Source: Trachythela sp. YZ-2020 (taxonomy: Eukaryota > Cnidaria > Anthozoa > Malacalcyonacea > Clavulariidae). Taken from it: DNA of 64,000 bases. Both the position numbers and the translations under genes were made by a program. Positions 9,865 through 18,750 of this stretch are shown here, in pieces; the first letter of the stretch is position 1, and every line of letters begins with the position of its first letter. The notes beneath the pieces were generated by a model. The model made no database searches. It was not told the DNA's origin and saw nothing but the letters and a program-made list of their open reading frames with translations. The stretch covers positions 2,275,001 through 2,339,000 of the forward strand of contig JADLSH010000273.1 of the NCBI GenBank assembly GCA_016169945.1. The letters are read 5' to 3'.

Positions 9865-9918
9865 TTCTCGCGCGCTCACGCTCACGCGCTCACGCTCTCG
9901 CTTCGCTCGTCGCTCGTA
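9865..9918. repeat. CG-rich tract between two small genes
   Basis: The whole gap consists of CGCTCACG, GCGCTCACG and CGCTTCGCTCG iterations. The GC content far exceeds the flanks. The tract sits directly after the stop of the 79-aa gene. Confidence 0.75.
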
Positions 9919-9919
9919 T

Positions 9920-10159
9920 TTAACCAGATGCTTCTTTGAATGGGTTGTCAGGTAACATCTTCTTTGCTTGTAACACTTTAATTACACTTGTACTGATACC
10001 AAACGCAGCCGTCAGTTTCAAGAGCCCTTCCATCGTAGTTGGGATACTCAATGGGTCTTTCATTAATTTTTTACTAACAAATGAGACTGCGACAGCGCCA
10101 GCCACAATTAATAGTGAGTCATATAACTCTTTCGGTAAGTCTTTAAATACTCTAGCCAT
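9920..10159 (-). CDS. Small hydrophobic Polinton protein (79 aa)
   Basis: A short amphipathic start (KELYDSLL) leads into a hydrophobic segment (residues about 16-30), a linker, a second Ala/Leu-rich segment (about 44-62) and a polar tail (LPDNPFKEASG). The order and length fit a small membrane protein found next to the capsid gene in Polintons, but its role is unknown to me. It diverges from the major capsid gene across only 28 bp. Confidence 0.8.
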   Translation of the reverse strand: MARVFKDLPKELYDSLLIVAGAVAVSFVSKKLMKDPLSIPTTMEGLLKLTAAFGISTSVIKVLQAKKMLPDNPFKEASG

Positions 10160-10187
10160 TTAATTTATTATACCTACTGTAGAATAA
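10160..10187. promoter_or_regulatory. 28-bp bidirectional promoter/leader region
   Basis: Only 28 bp separate the starts of the 79-aa gene (-) and the capsid gene (+). Each side carries an AATAAA-like motif abutting its ATG. Promoter function is inferred from the layout. Confidence 0.55.
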
Positions 10188-11408
10188 ATGAATCACAAAG
10201 TTAACGAACTTTTACCCACTTATGAGAAGATTACTTACTCTCAAATTCGTGGTCCTAAAAAACAAAATATATTTACGCTAACACCAACAGAGATAACAGA
10301 GAAGCAAGAACTTTACATCAACATTCCAAAACTATATGAGAATGTTTGTCTGGTTCCTGGTTCGTTGTACATCGTAGGTTCGTTTAAAAGTAAGAACACC
10401 AAGTCGTGGTTCTTAAACAACCTAGCTAGTCTTTTACAGAAACAGTTAGAAGTAACCGTCGATGGTCAGGTTGTGTACGACAACCTAGGCGAGTCCCAGT
10501 ACGAAGTGTACAAAGCACTTTGGAAAACAAAAGATGAAAGAAAGAACTTGATATGTCAAGGAGTGGCTAACGAGAACACTCGTAAACTTATGAGCGGCGA
10601 TGACTCTGGTGACAAAGCTGTTGCAGCTGACAAGTACTTTGGCGAGTTGTACAAAACCAAAGTTCATATCCCAATTGGTAAAATTTTGAACGACCAAGGG
10701 TTGTACGCGCCATATGGTATGAAGTCAAATTTCAGGTACAAAATTACACTACCACCTGCCACAGAAATTATGAAGGCGCAATCTGGTCAGGCAGTCGCTG
10801 GTTACACAGTTGAAGATCTTCATCTCGAGTACGAGACGATCATGTCATCAGAAATGTACAATCAAGCCTTAAACTCTTACAACGTTGGGAGGTCTCTCAT
10901 TTACGAGCAAGTGATGTTGATGAAAAAAGAGACATGGGCAAAGGGTTTGACATTGGTAAATTTGAACATCAATGTGCCCAGAAAGTCAATGAGAGGTATC
11001 GTACTTCTGTTTCGAGATGACACCGAAGACTCAGAACACTTCGTGTATCCAAACATAACGAGTGTTAAAGTTGCCATTGAGGGAAGTCCAAACGCGTTGT
11101 ACTCTCAAGGTCTCGAAGAACACAACCTCTTTAGATCTGCTGAGAACTTCTTCTTGGAGTACACAACTGACACTTTGAGCATAGCTGACTTTTACACAGG
11201 TAACAAGTTTGCACTGGTCATCGATATGAGAACTCTCTGTGACCCATCGGTAGCTGGAATTGGAAGAAAGATTCTTAACACGCAAGACGGTGTGCTCTTA
11301 GAAATTAAGAAAAGGGTTACCACAAAAGATTTGACATGTTATGTGTTCATTGTTTCAGATGGGGTGGTTAACATAGTTGGAAAGCAACTACAAAGTATTG
11401 AGTTTTAA
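10188..11408 (+). CDS. Major capsid protein, double jelly-roll type (406 aa)
   Basis: The size, beta-rich pattern and conserved phrases (KSWFLNNLASLLQK, RKLMSGDDSG, PRKSMRGIVLLF, EFVYPN-like EHFVYPN, GVLLEIKK) match the Polinton/adintovirus capsid protein family as I know it. The N-terminus is short and polar, with no signal peptide. Trimers of this fold build the icosahedral shell. The start at 10188 follows GAATAA directly. The gene is flanked by the small membrane protein genes on one side and ends 16 bp before a hairpin. The frame is intact throughout. Confidence 0.88.
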   Translation: MNHKVNELLPTYEKITYSQIRGPKKQNIFTLTPTEITEKQELYINIPKLYENVCLVPGSLYIVGSFKSKNTKSWFLNNLASLLQKQLEVTVDGQVVYDNLGESQYEVYKALWKTKDERKNLICQGVANENTRKLMSGDDSGDKAVAADKYFGELYKTKVHIPIGKILNDQGLYAPYGMKSNFRYKITLPPATEIMKAQSGQAVAGYTVEDLHLEYETIMSSEMYNQALNSYNVGRSLIYEQVMLMKKETWAKGLTLVNLNINVPRKSMRGIVLLFRDDTEDSEHFVYPNITSVKVAIEGSPNALYSQGLEEHNLFRSAENFFLEYTTDTLSIADFYTGNKFALVIDMRTLCDPSVAGIGRKILNTQDGVLLEIKKRVTTKDLTCYVFIVSDGVVNIVGKQLQSIEF

Positions 11409-11424
11409 ATTAAAGTAAAAAAGT

Positions 11425-11450
11425 TTTCTAATCCTGACAGGGATTAGAAA
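11425..11450. terminator. 10-bp hairpin after the capsid gene
   Basis: A perfect stem (TTTCTAATCC at 11425-11434, GGATTAGAAA at 11441-11450) with a 6-nt loop lies between the converging stops at 11,408 and 11,476. A CG-rich tract (11,470-11,535) follows and reads into the next gene. Confidence 0.65.
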
Positions 11451-11475
11451 TCTAACAGACACGCGTCAGTCACTT

Positions 11476-11754
11476 TCACCTTCGCGCTAGCGCGACTCGC
11501 GCGTCGCCTTCGACTTGCTCGTTCGCTACGCTCGCTCGTAACACTTGTCCAGTCTCATTAATATTTGTATTAGTAACTTTTTCATATTTTTTAACTCTTG
11601 ACGTAACAAACGCAATCTGTAAGTTACCTTCAACGCCTTCTTTTTCTTTTGCCACTTGTAACCCTGTAAGAAATTTTTTACGAACTGTGATTTCCTCGTT
11701 GAACAAGTCACCATTGTGTTGTATTTGCAGTTTACTAGGCTTACACATGCCCAT
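11476..11754 (-). CDS. Small unknown protein (92 aa)
   Basis: The protein is a mixed-charge, probably single-domain product without membrane segments. The C-terminal 20 residues (Ala/Val/Arg-rich) are encoded by the CG-rich tract at 11,476-11,535, so this end is probably unstructured. ATG at 11,754 follows CTAACTAA. The upstream gene's stop is 8 bp away, with no hairpin between. I do not recognise it. Confidence 0.7.
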   Translation of the reverse strand: MGMCKPSKLQIQHNGDLFNEEITVRKKFLTGLQVAKEKEGVEGNLQIAFVTSRVKKYEKVTNTNINETGQVLRASVANEQVEGDARVALARR

Positions 11755-11762
11755 TTAGTTAG

Positions 11763-12158
11763 TTAGTCATCTAAATTTACTAGATTGGGTTCTTTCATTT
11801 TAGGCACAGGTGTATCGCTTGCGCCTGGAACTTTTGTCTTGCTAGCACTCGTTTTTGACCCTGATGGTAATGCTGATGTGCAATAAGTCCAAAAACAACT
11901 TAACCCCCAAAGAATACCTATTATTTTTAAAAATAACAGATAAGGAATATCTGAAGTTAAAGATGAACATTGTTTTGGCTTTGCCAGCTTTCTTTTCTTA
12001 GGCGCGTTAGCGCGTTCACGAGCATTTCGTGACAGATCACTAAGTTTCTCACAAGCAGCTTTTCTTTCTTGATCGGTCTCTGTGATATTTTCATCAGTTA
12101 TTTGCTGAGTCGCGCTTTGCGCCTCAGCGTTGTCTTTGTTACTTGTAGTCTCACTCAT
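11763..12158 (-). CDS. Single-pass membrane protein candidate (131 aa)
   Basis: A polar, charged N-terminal half (about 65 residues, basic near KKRKLAKPK) precedes one hydrophobic segment (residues about 72-90, PYLLFLKIIGILWGLSCFW). A Ser/Thr/Pro-rich C-terminus follows. No signal peptide is seen, so a type II or tail-oriented membrane protein is likely. It sits 15 bp after the 470-aa membrane-anchored protein in the same block. Function is unknown. Confidence 0.75.
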   Translation of the reverse strand: MSETTSNKDNAEAQSATQQITDENITETDQERKAACEKLSDLSRNARERANAPKKRKLAKPKQCSSLTSDIPYLLFLKIIGILWGLSCFWTYCTSALPSGSKTSASKTKVPGASDTPVPKMKEPNLVNLDD

Positions 12159-12173
12159 ATTTTATTTACACCT

Positions 12174-13586
12174 TTAAAAAATAATATAACCTATTGTGGC
12201 TGACAATACTAATAGCGCTGACATTGCGATGTCATTTGAGTAATCATATTTAGGCGAGCCTTCGGCTCGGGGAACATCTTCTAACCTAAGTTCAGACGAG
12301 CCTTCGGCTCGGGGAACATTAGCGTTATTTAAAACCGCTGCCGCTTCTTCGAGTGAGGTTGCCGCCGGGTTTGGTGGCGTACTCGTAACAGGTGACGCGC
12401 GACTAGTTGGTGTAACACTAGGTGGTGGCGCCACGACCACTTTGTTAACATTTTCGTTATGACCAAATGTCATACCCACGCCAGCGACCGTTAAAATGTT
12501 GTTGTAACCTTGTATTTTTTGTTTTAAAATTATCATGTCATTTGGAATTAGAATAAGACCTGGACTAATTGCAAAGTTTAAAATGACATTGGTACCTTTT
12601 ATCGCGTTCCTCATGTTAGAAATGGTCACTGTTTGGTCGTCTTGTATGATGGTATCCTCAACTAATTTTTTAAAGACCTCTTGTGTTTGTAAAGACTTGG
12701 CACCATTCCCAACGATGGCCCATCTTGTACTTGCCTGTGCACCAAGCACACAGTATACATAAGACTCTAAACTTTGTTGAAATAATAGTTGACCTGTTTG
12801 TGTTAACCCAGTTGACTTTGTGGCAACGAACATTTTGTAGTCATCCAAACTTTTTATGGTTCTGTCACCTCGCTTCTCGTATCTAATACCAGATTGACCA
12901 AACCCTGACCTAATCTCTGGCCTGGCATTCTTAACACTTCCATGTGGTTGTTTTGCTAACCAAGTACCCAACTGTTCTTGACCGTGATGAAATTCTGTTG
13001 ACCACTCGTACACGACGGGAATGTTGTTACTTATTATATTTTTTATCCTTTGGTTTAAAAATCTGTTCATAGAACTGGGATTTCTTATGAACCTTCGCAT
13101 GTGGTAGTACAAGTGGTACCTCGCTAAGTTCCCAACTAATGTGTTGTCTTTAAAATGTTTTGTGCTAATACCACAAACATAAGTTGCGATGTAAGCTGCC
13201 AAACAAGAAGCCAGATATGGGTTTCCAGTGTAGTCGTTAAACTTTTCCATGTTAGAAGTTATTATGAGGTCTGGAAATGTTGGGTCAAAACTCATTGTGT
13301 CATTGACAAAAATGTTCATTGTTTTTGGGTTATCGTCATAATCCCCTTTGATGAAACCTTGTTCAACACCTTTTGTGTTCCAAATTCTAGGTTGCCAGTC
13401 TAACGCCCAACCAAACGCAAAGCTCTTTGCTTTTATATCGTAAGCTCTGCCGTCGTGTACAAACATTGTTCGTACAAACAGAGTTGTGCCAGCACGGTTT
13501 TTTACTGGTTGAAACATGAACTTATCGACATCTGCGTATGGATATTTTTGTTTAAACAATTGTTGACTAGACATTTGATGTGTCAT
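12174..13586 (-). CDS. Large conserved-type Polinton protein with C-terminal anchor (470 aa)
   Basis: The first 380 residues form a soluble, mixed alpha/beta body (for example DWQPRIWNTKG, CLAAYIATYVCGISTKHF, NLARYHLYYHMRRF). A Pro/Thr/Ala linker follows, then a terminal hydrophobic helix (last about 18 residues, ALLVLSATIGYIIF). I associate this arrangement with a conserved Polinton protein of unknown function. The linker holds the peptide NVPRAEGS/DVPRAEGS twice, both copies arising from a GAGCCTTCGGCTCGG palindrome at about 12,256 and 12,298. The gene diverges from the minor capsid candidate over 30 bp. Confidence 0.8.
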   Translation of the reverse strand: MTHQMSSQQLFKQKYPYADVDKFMFQPVKNRAGTTLFVRTMFVHDGRAYDIKAKSFAFGWALDWQPRIWNTKGVEQGFIKGDYDDNPKTMNIFVNDTMSFDPTFPDLIITSNMEKFNDYTGNPYLASCLAAYIATYVCGISTKHFKDNTLVGNLARYHLYYHMRRFIRNPSSMNRFLNQRIKNIISNNIPVVYEWSTEFHHGQEQLGTWLAKQPHGSVKNARPEIRSGFGQSGIRYEKRGDRTIKSLDDYKMFVATKSTGLTQTGQLLFQQSLESYVYCVLGAQASTRWAIVGNGAKSLQTQEVFKKLVEDTIIQDDQTVTISNMRNAIKGTNVILNFAISPGLILIPNDMIILKQKIQGYNNILTVAGVGMTFGHNENVNKVVVAPPPSVTPTSRASPVTSTPPNPAATSLEEAAAVLNNANVPRAEGSSELRLEDVPRAEGSPKYDYSNDIAMSALLVLSATIGYIIF

Positions 13587-13616
13587 TTTATTCTCTTGTT
13601 CGTCGTTAAATAAAAA
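13587..13616. promoter_or_regulatory. 30-bp bidirectional promoter/leader region
   Basis: Thirty bases separate the starts of the 470-aa protein (-) and the minor capsid candidate (+). GAATAAA abuts one ATG and AAATAAAAA abuts the other. This repeats the layout at 10,160-10,187. Confidence 0.55.
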
Positions 13617-14255
13617 ATGTCAAAGTTAACAGTATTTGTACCACAGAACAAGACAACTGTGAGTTTAGATATATTTCAACATAACAAGAGTAAGATATAT
13701 CTCAGATCTGCGACAATATTTTGGGAGTTCCATAATGTCATCAGATGTCAAATACAACACGGTACCGATAAGATTGTGTTTGAGACTGGTTACTGGACAT
13801 TTGCCAATATCCAAAAGAAACTAAAAGACGAGGGCATCGAACTTGTTGCAAACCACATAAACTCAACATGTTCAATAAAATCTGAAAAATCTTTGAACCT
13901 AGAAAACACCATAGGTCCTATGTTGGGTTTTTTACCAGACACCGCGTTGATCAAAGACGCATGGCACACGAGTCCCAGTCATGTTGATGTTAACCATGGT
14001 TTAAAATACATCAACATCGAATGTAGCATCGTGAACACTTACCAGAACTTCGACACAAACGGTAAGCCAAGTCAAATAATAGCTTCGTTACCTATCTCGT
14101 CATCACAGCTCTTAATAGACACCTTGGAGTTCTACGATAACATCAACTCAAAAACACCTACCATACAAAGGTTTAACTCGTTGAGTTTTAAACTTACGAC
14201 TAACATTGACAAACATGTAAACATGAGTGCCTTGTTAGATCTAGAGATGGTTTAA
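13617..14255 (+). CDS. Minor capsid (penton) protein candidate (212 aa)
   Basis: The size, the absence of membrane segments and the alternating beta pattern fit a single jelly-roll penton protein of Polintons. The neighbourhood agrees: it lies between the polymerase and the capsid block. Supporting phrases are TGYWTFANIQKKLKDEG-like segments near residue 60 and a Leu-rich end. This protein would close the icosahedral vertices, and it is the natural partner for the tail motif of the two fibre-type proteins at 472-2895. The assignment rests on pattern and context. Confidence 0.7.
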   Translation: MSKLTVFVPQNKTTVSLDIFQHNKSKIYLRSATIFWEFHNVIRCQIQHGTDKIVFETGYWTFANIQKKLKDEGIELVANHINSTCSIKSEKSLNLENTIGPMLGFLPDTALIKDAWHTSPSHVDVNHGLKYINIECSIVNTYQNFDTNGKPSQIIASLPISSSQLLIDTLEFYDNINSKTPTIQRFNSLSFKLTTNIDKHVNMSALLDLEMV

Positions 14256-14267
14256 GTTTAAATTTAA

Positions 14268-14317
14268 ATTTTAGTAAGTCATAAGGCTTACTAAAATACC
14301 CCGGTGTTTCACCGGGG
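14268..14317. terminator. Two adjacent hairpins between convergent genes
   Basis: An 11-bp AT-rich stem (14268-14278 with 14287-14297) is followed at once by an 8-bp GC-rich stem (CCCCGGTG at 14299-14306, CACCGGGG at 14310-14317). They separate the stops of the minor capsid candidate and the polymerase. Confidence 0.65.
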
Positions 14318-14365
14318 AATCGGGTGGTCTGATTTGTGTCACGCTTCTCGCTTCGCTCGTCCCGC

Positions 14366-17300
14366 CTAGGATTTGGATTTTATTTTAGGTAAGGCGTTAA
14401 CACATAACATCATCAGGGTCCCCATCTTAGGTGATGGTACCGAGTGCTTACTCAACACCTTATTCTCTCGTATTCGCCAGTGACCATACGCATAAGTATC
14501 AACACCACCACTTTCTTTGTCTATCGCTCTCTTATCGTCTGTGTTTCTAAGAGCGATCTTACTACTTCGTTCTGTGAAGATTTCAAAGTCCCTAGTTCTA
14601 ATTCTGTTGGTTGTTATGCTCTTTGTATCACCATCTAAAAGACAATTTTGAAAGTCTTTGAATGAGAAACCCTTAACCTTATGTCTGTCGGCTCCCTTAC
14701 ATTTTCTAACGGTGTTGTCTTTTAGTTCAATTAGTTTATCATCTTTGTCTCTAACCTCTGAGTGTTTAACTTGTAACGAGTATACTTTCGCGCTTACCGC
14801 CACCACTTTCTCTATTATTTTGTCCCCTGACTCTAACTTAATCATGGCAGGTACTTTCATATTAACTTTGGGTATCCCCATCTTGTTTGGTTGTTCAAAG
14901 TTACTAGTATCCCACTTAGTTTCAAGGTCTGGTTTGATGTCCTCGTAAAAGTCTTTCGTTCGTATCGTGTAAATGAAACCATCTGTGTCCATATAGTTTA
15001 GGTCAATTTTTCCAGGCCACTTTTTCTTAAAATAGTTATAGTGCCAGTTGTACATATCAACTTTTGAGTCATCAAGTATGTTTAGTCCTGTGAATATGGG
15101 TTTGTTTAACATGGTTGATTTTTTTCTCATCATAATTAGAGTCATATTTTCGTCTAAGATTAACCGATCATCAAATGTTGGTTTAGAAGTCTCTTTAAGA
15201 ACTTGACTAGCTGATAACCCAACCACTATTCTTTTTCTGTCTCTTGTATTTTCCATAGTTTTACCAAACACACTGTTTGGACCCAACTTATAATAGGTTA
15301 CCCCAAATTTATCACCCTCGATAGCAGCTTTCTTTCGTTTTTCAATACAATAGTCTACAAATGGTTTCATCCAATCTGACTTATCAGACATCCACCCCTC
15401 ATGAATTTTAGTTATTTTGAGACCCAAATCTTCATATGTTTTTAACGCGTTGTCATTTACGATGTAATCTTTTTTGTCTTTTAAATTAGGGATTAGTTTG
15501 GCCGTACTACCAGGATTAAAAGACACAGGTGCTAGTGGCAGATCATTGTGTTCATCGTATAGATGTCTGGGATATGATAAGTCCACCTTTAGAGTACATC
15601 CTCGTTTCATACCATCCTTACTTTCACCAAGATCACGCCAATTAGCCAAGTCTTTTTCATCCATATACTTGTGATTTTTTAGTGGGAGTTCCCTTTGTTC
15701 AGCCGACGCATACAACGCGTTGACATCAGGATTAATTATGAATGAGTCTACCTTGTCTGGATTATATGAATCCATATACTTATTGTTAGCCTCTGAGTAT
15801 CTTTGCACAGCCAATGACATACCACCTCTAATTCCACCCTCACAAAAATCATACATCTCTGAGTTCTCCTCACTTATAAGTTCTACCTCAACACGAGTGA
15901 ATAATAACATGGCCTGCCAGAAGTAAGATGGCGCAGTTGGGTACCATGCTGGGTCTAAGTTAAATGATTCTAGTCCCTTTCTTCTGTTTTCTTGAAATAT
16001 ATCTGCGAGGGCGGCTGTGTCACCCCAAAGATATGTGTCGTGATAGTCTTGCATGGTTTTACATTCGAAAGCTAACCACACTTTTTGAGCATGGGCGTAG
16101 TCAGCCTCACTTATATCACACTCAGTCAAAAGGTTAAAGAAACACTTTTGAGGTGGTAGTTGGGTTTCTAACATTTTTTCCTCAGAGTCCATATAGTCAT
16201 ATGGATACACTCCCTTTTTACGAATTAGATCGAACTGGGTGTCGGTCTTACAACCAGCTTTTGTCATTATAAACTTTTCTTTACCTAAGTTATCAATAAG
16301 TTCTGCTAAACTCATCCCAAGATGTTTTAGAGAGTCTCTGAAAGCCAAAGTATAGATTAAGTGTTTTGTTTTCTCTTTTAAGATGGGGTCCCCATCCTCG
16401 TCTACTATCACCTCACCTGGTGGAAATCCAACGATAGTTTCAATATACACATTTTTTTTTAACTCAATGATTTTGTCTATGCTACTAGCAAGGATTTGTA
16501 TTTTACCTCTCTCTTTTGGATCGTTACCCAGCTCACGAATGAATGCCTTAATATCATACCCCTCTAAATTATGGAAGAAAACAGGTATTTCTTTAGATCT
16601 CCTAGCTAACAAATTACAGTCGTTGTGAGCAATTCCTAAGAACTCACCAGTATAGTGGTTGTGATGTCTTACCGGTTTGTGATTGTCCCACGCTTCGTCG
16701 TCAGGTGTCACTATTAAGTCATTCTTACAAATACAACACGACCGAGCTTGTTCTAACGCTATGTTTGCTAACATAAGTTCATGTCCTTCTAACGGAATAC
16801 TTTTCCCATTCTTCTCGTAGAAAGATCTTGCTATCTCATAGAGCTTATTGACAAAGTCTCTAGCACAGTTGAGTCCAAGAGTTTTATGATACTTAAACTC
16901 ACCATCAGAGTGTATCTCGTAAAAACCAAAACCAGATGGTAAGTGCTTATTGAGTTTGACCGTTGAGTCCTGAGGGTCATAGTCTAATTTTTTTAAGAAG
17001 GCCTCTGAGTCTGCAATAATGATTAGTGGGGCTCTTATAGTTTTACCCCACTGTCTAAACTTTAAGATATTACCTTTTTGTTCGGTCTTAGGAAATTTAA
17101 CACGACCAACAGATTGTTTCAAACACATATTACGATGTATCATTAATTTTTCTTGAGATAAGAAGAATCTAGTACATCTTCGACATGGGAATTTTTTGGC
17201 ATTTTTTCTCTTATGACGAAGTAATCTAGACTCTGACTTTACTGTCATATAGTGGTTCTTGTACAAGAGAATAATAGCCTCTCTACTTGCCTCAAATTCA

Positions 17301-18187
17301 GAGGGATATAACACCTCAATATCCTTATTTTCACCTCCATACTCGTCTAGTGCGTCATCCAAAAAGTACGCGACAAGTCTTATGTCGTTAAGCTTCTCAA
17401 AGAGTTCAAACTGATCAACAGTCACAGGAAATGTGATGCCTTTTAGATTGTACTCTGTATCACAGGTTTTAAAAGCCTTATCCACACGCTCTGGGTGAAT
17501 TGTCTTAGGATTTAACGATCTGTCGACTGCGTAGATGAAACACTTATCACCCCAACTTTTAATGTTAATTACTGCGCGTTTTTTTTTCAACCACTCTGGT
17601 AACTCAACATAATTACCCCCTTGTTGTGGCTCTAACTTACTTGTGTTGATGTGCACTCCAAATATTTGAGAGATAGACCAACCAGACTTTTCTATGAGGA
17701 AAGATGACATCTTGGTTCTTAGACTACTCTCTAGTTTTCGCCACTCAACAACAAGTGTAGATTTTTTGTTTCTAACCTCAACACTATCAGAGGAGATAAA
17801 CTTAGTCTCAAACCTCTCACTACCATCTTCGTTAGTGTTTCTAAACTTAGCATGAATTTTAACAGTAAACTTACATGGGATGTGCGACTTAGTAACTTTT
17901 AAAATCTGAGGCTTTAATAAAATTAGTAGTTGTTTAGGTAGAAGACTAGTCTTGTTCTCGATCTTGTAATCATTGAAAACACCATCATGAGCTTGTCTAA
18001 TGAGTTCAGGTTGGACTTGTCTTTGTGCTTCTAATTCTCTTTGCTCCTTTTGAGCTTGTCTTCGTGGTCGTGGTGGTGCAACAGGATTAGTCGAAGACGA
18101 GGTTGATGCACCCTCATCCTCTTGTTGTTGTTGTTGTTGTTGACCAAATTTAGATGGGTCTTGAGAGTTATTTTTCAAGTTGTTCAT
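14366..18187 (-). CDS. Protein-primed family B DNA polymerase (1273 aa)
   Basis: This polymerase replicates the linear genome. A Gln-rich, disordered N-terminus (1-60) precedes a Polinton-type N-terminal region with a zinc-finger-like C335-x2-C338...H351-x3-C355. The 3'-5' exonuclease motifs are DSE (393-395), FHNLEGYD (538-545) and YLWGD (719-723). A Cys/His-rich insert lies near 484-524. Polymerase motifs are DVNALY (821-826), KLGPNSVFGK (967-976) and YMDTDG (1065-1070). All catalytic acidic residues are present and the frame is unbroken. The length fits Polinton polymerases. A start motif (GGAATAAAGAGAT) precedes ATG at 18,187. Confidence 0.96.
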   Translation of the reverse strand: MNNLKNNSQDPSKFGQQQQQQQEDEGASTSSSTNPVAPPRPRRQAQKEQRELEAQRQVQPELIRQAHDGVFNDYKIENKTSLLPKQLLILLKPQILKVTKSHIPCKFTVKIHAKFRNTNEDGSERFETKFISSDSVEVRNKKSTLVVEWRKLESSLRTKMSSFLIEKSGWSISQIFGVHINTSKLEPQQGGNYVELPEWLKKKRAVINIKSWGDKCFIYAVDRSLNPKTIHPERVDKAFKTCDTEYNLKGITFPVTVDQFELFEKLNDIRLVAYFLDDALDEYGGENKDIEVLYPSEFEASREAIILLYKNHYMTVKSESRLLRHKRKNAKKFPCRRCTRFFLSQEKLMIHRNMCLKQSVGRVKFPKTEQKGNILKFRQWGKTIRAPLIIIADSEAFLKKLDYDPQDSTVKLNKHLPSGFGFYEIHSDGEFKYHKTLGLNCARDFVNKLYEIARSFYEKNGKSIPLEGHELMLANIALEQARSCCICKNDLIVTPDDEAWDNHKPVRHHNHYTGEFLGIAHNDCNLLARRSKEIPVFFHNLEGYDIKAFIRELGNDPKERGKIQILASSIDKIIELKKNVYIETIVGFPPGEVIVDEDGDPILKEKTKHLIYTLAFRDSLKHLGMSLAELIDNLGKEKFIMTKAGCKTDTQFDLIRKKGVYPYDYMDSEEKMLETQLPPQKCFFNLLTECDISEADYAHAQKVWLAFECKTMQDYHDTYLWGDTAALADIFQENRRKGLESFNLDPAWYPTAPSYFWQAMLLFTRVEVELISEENSEMYDFCEGGIRGGMSLAVQRYSEANNKYMDSYNPDKVDSFIINPDVNALYASAEQRELPLKNHKYMDEKDLANWRDLGESKDGMKRGCTLKVDLSYPRHLYDEHNDLPLAPVSFNPGSTAKLIPNLKDKKDYIVNDNALKTYEDLGLKITKIHEGWMSDKSDWMKPFVDYCIEKRKKAAIEGDKFGVTYYKLGPNSVFGKTMENTRDRKRIVVGLSASQVLKETSKPTFDDRLILDENMTLIMMRKKSTMLNKPIFTGLNILDDSKVDMYNWHYNYFKKKWPGKIDLNYMDTDGFIYTIRTKDFYEDIKPDLETKWDTSNFEQPNKMGIPKVNMKVPAMIKLESGDKIIEKVVAVSAKVYSLQVKHSEVRDKDDKLIELKDNTVRKCKGADRHKVKGFSFKDFQNCLLDGDTKSITTNRIRTRDFEIFTERSSKIALRNTDDKRAIDKESGGVDTYAYGHWRIRENKVLSKHSVPSPKMGTLMMLCVNALPKIKSKS

Positions 18188-18234
18188 ATCTCTTTATTCC
18201 TATGTAATTGGCTTTCTATAAGGTTAAAAAAATC

Positions 18235-18269
18235 AATTTCATTTCCACTCATAGTTTGGAAATGAAATT
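18235..18269 (-). terminator. 12-bp hairpin downstream of the Cys-rich gene
   Basis: A perfect stem (AATTTCATTTCC at 18235-18246, GGAAATGAAATT at 18258-18269) with an 11-nt loop lies between the Cys-rich gene's stop and the polymerase start. A smaller TTTAT/ATAAA fold follows near 18,300. Confidence 0.55.
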
Positions 18270-18390
18270 TTTTAGGTCCTCACAAAAAAGACGCTAAGCT
18301 TTATTCGATTCTATAAAGCGTACAGAGATAGGTTCATTAGGTTCACTAAGTTAAGGATTTCAAATTAAAGTAGGAATTGGGTGGGGCACA

Positions 18391-18750
18391 CTAGAAATAC
18401 CACTTTGTTCGCCAATCTTTCATTCTGTCACTGCTGTTTTTAATGTTAACTGGATCATGCACATAACATGTTTTTTTTTCACCTGATGTTATTATTTTAC
18501 CACACACCTCACCTTTTCTTTTTCCCCTTTTTATAACACTTTGACAAGGACCAGGTGAGTTTTTAAGGTTCTTTCTTTTAATGCCATAATTAACTTTTCT
18601 TTGTTCTATTTGTTTTGGGCCGTGCTCATTACAAGTGGTTCTTCCATCTTTAGCCAACTTACCACACTTTTGATTTTTTCTTTTCCCAGATTTAAAGGTG
18701 TAGTCACATCTAACTATCTTAGACTTTACTATGTCTTTACTTACATTCAT
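18391..18750 (-). CDS. Protein with two tandem C-x-CG-x-C-H zinc modules (119 aa)
   Basis: Two copies of a motif, C-x(10-12)-C-G-K...T-C-x2-H, occupy residues about 15-45 and 68-98 (for example KNQKCGK...TTCNEH and KGEVCGK...KTCYVH). Such short Cys/His repeats occur in proteins of insect and giant viruses and probably bind zinc. The protein is strongly basic, so nucleic-acid binding is likely. It is the outermost gene at the right side and precedes the polymerase in the same direction. The start follows AAATAAAG. Confidence 0.8.
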   Translation of the reverse strand: MNVSKDIVKSKIVRCDYTFKSGKRKNQKCGKLAKDGRTTCNEHGPKQIEQRKVNYGIKRKNLKNSPGPCQSVIKRGKRKGEVCGKIITSGEKKTCYVHDPVNIKNSSDRMKDWRTKWYF

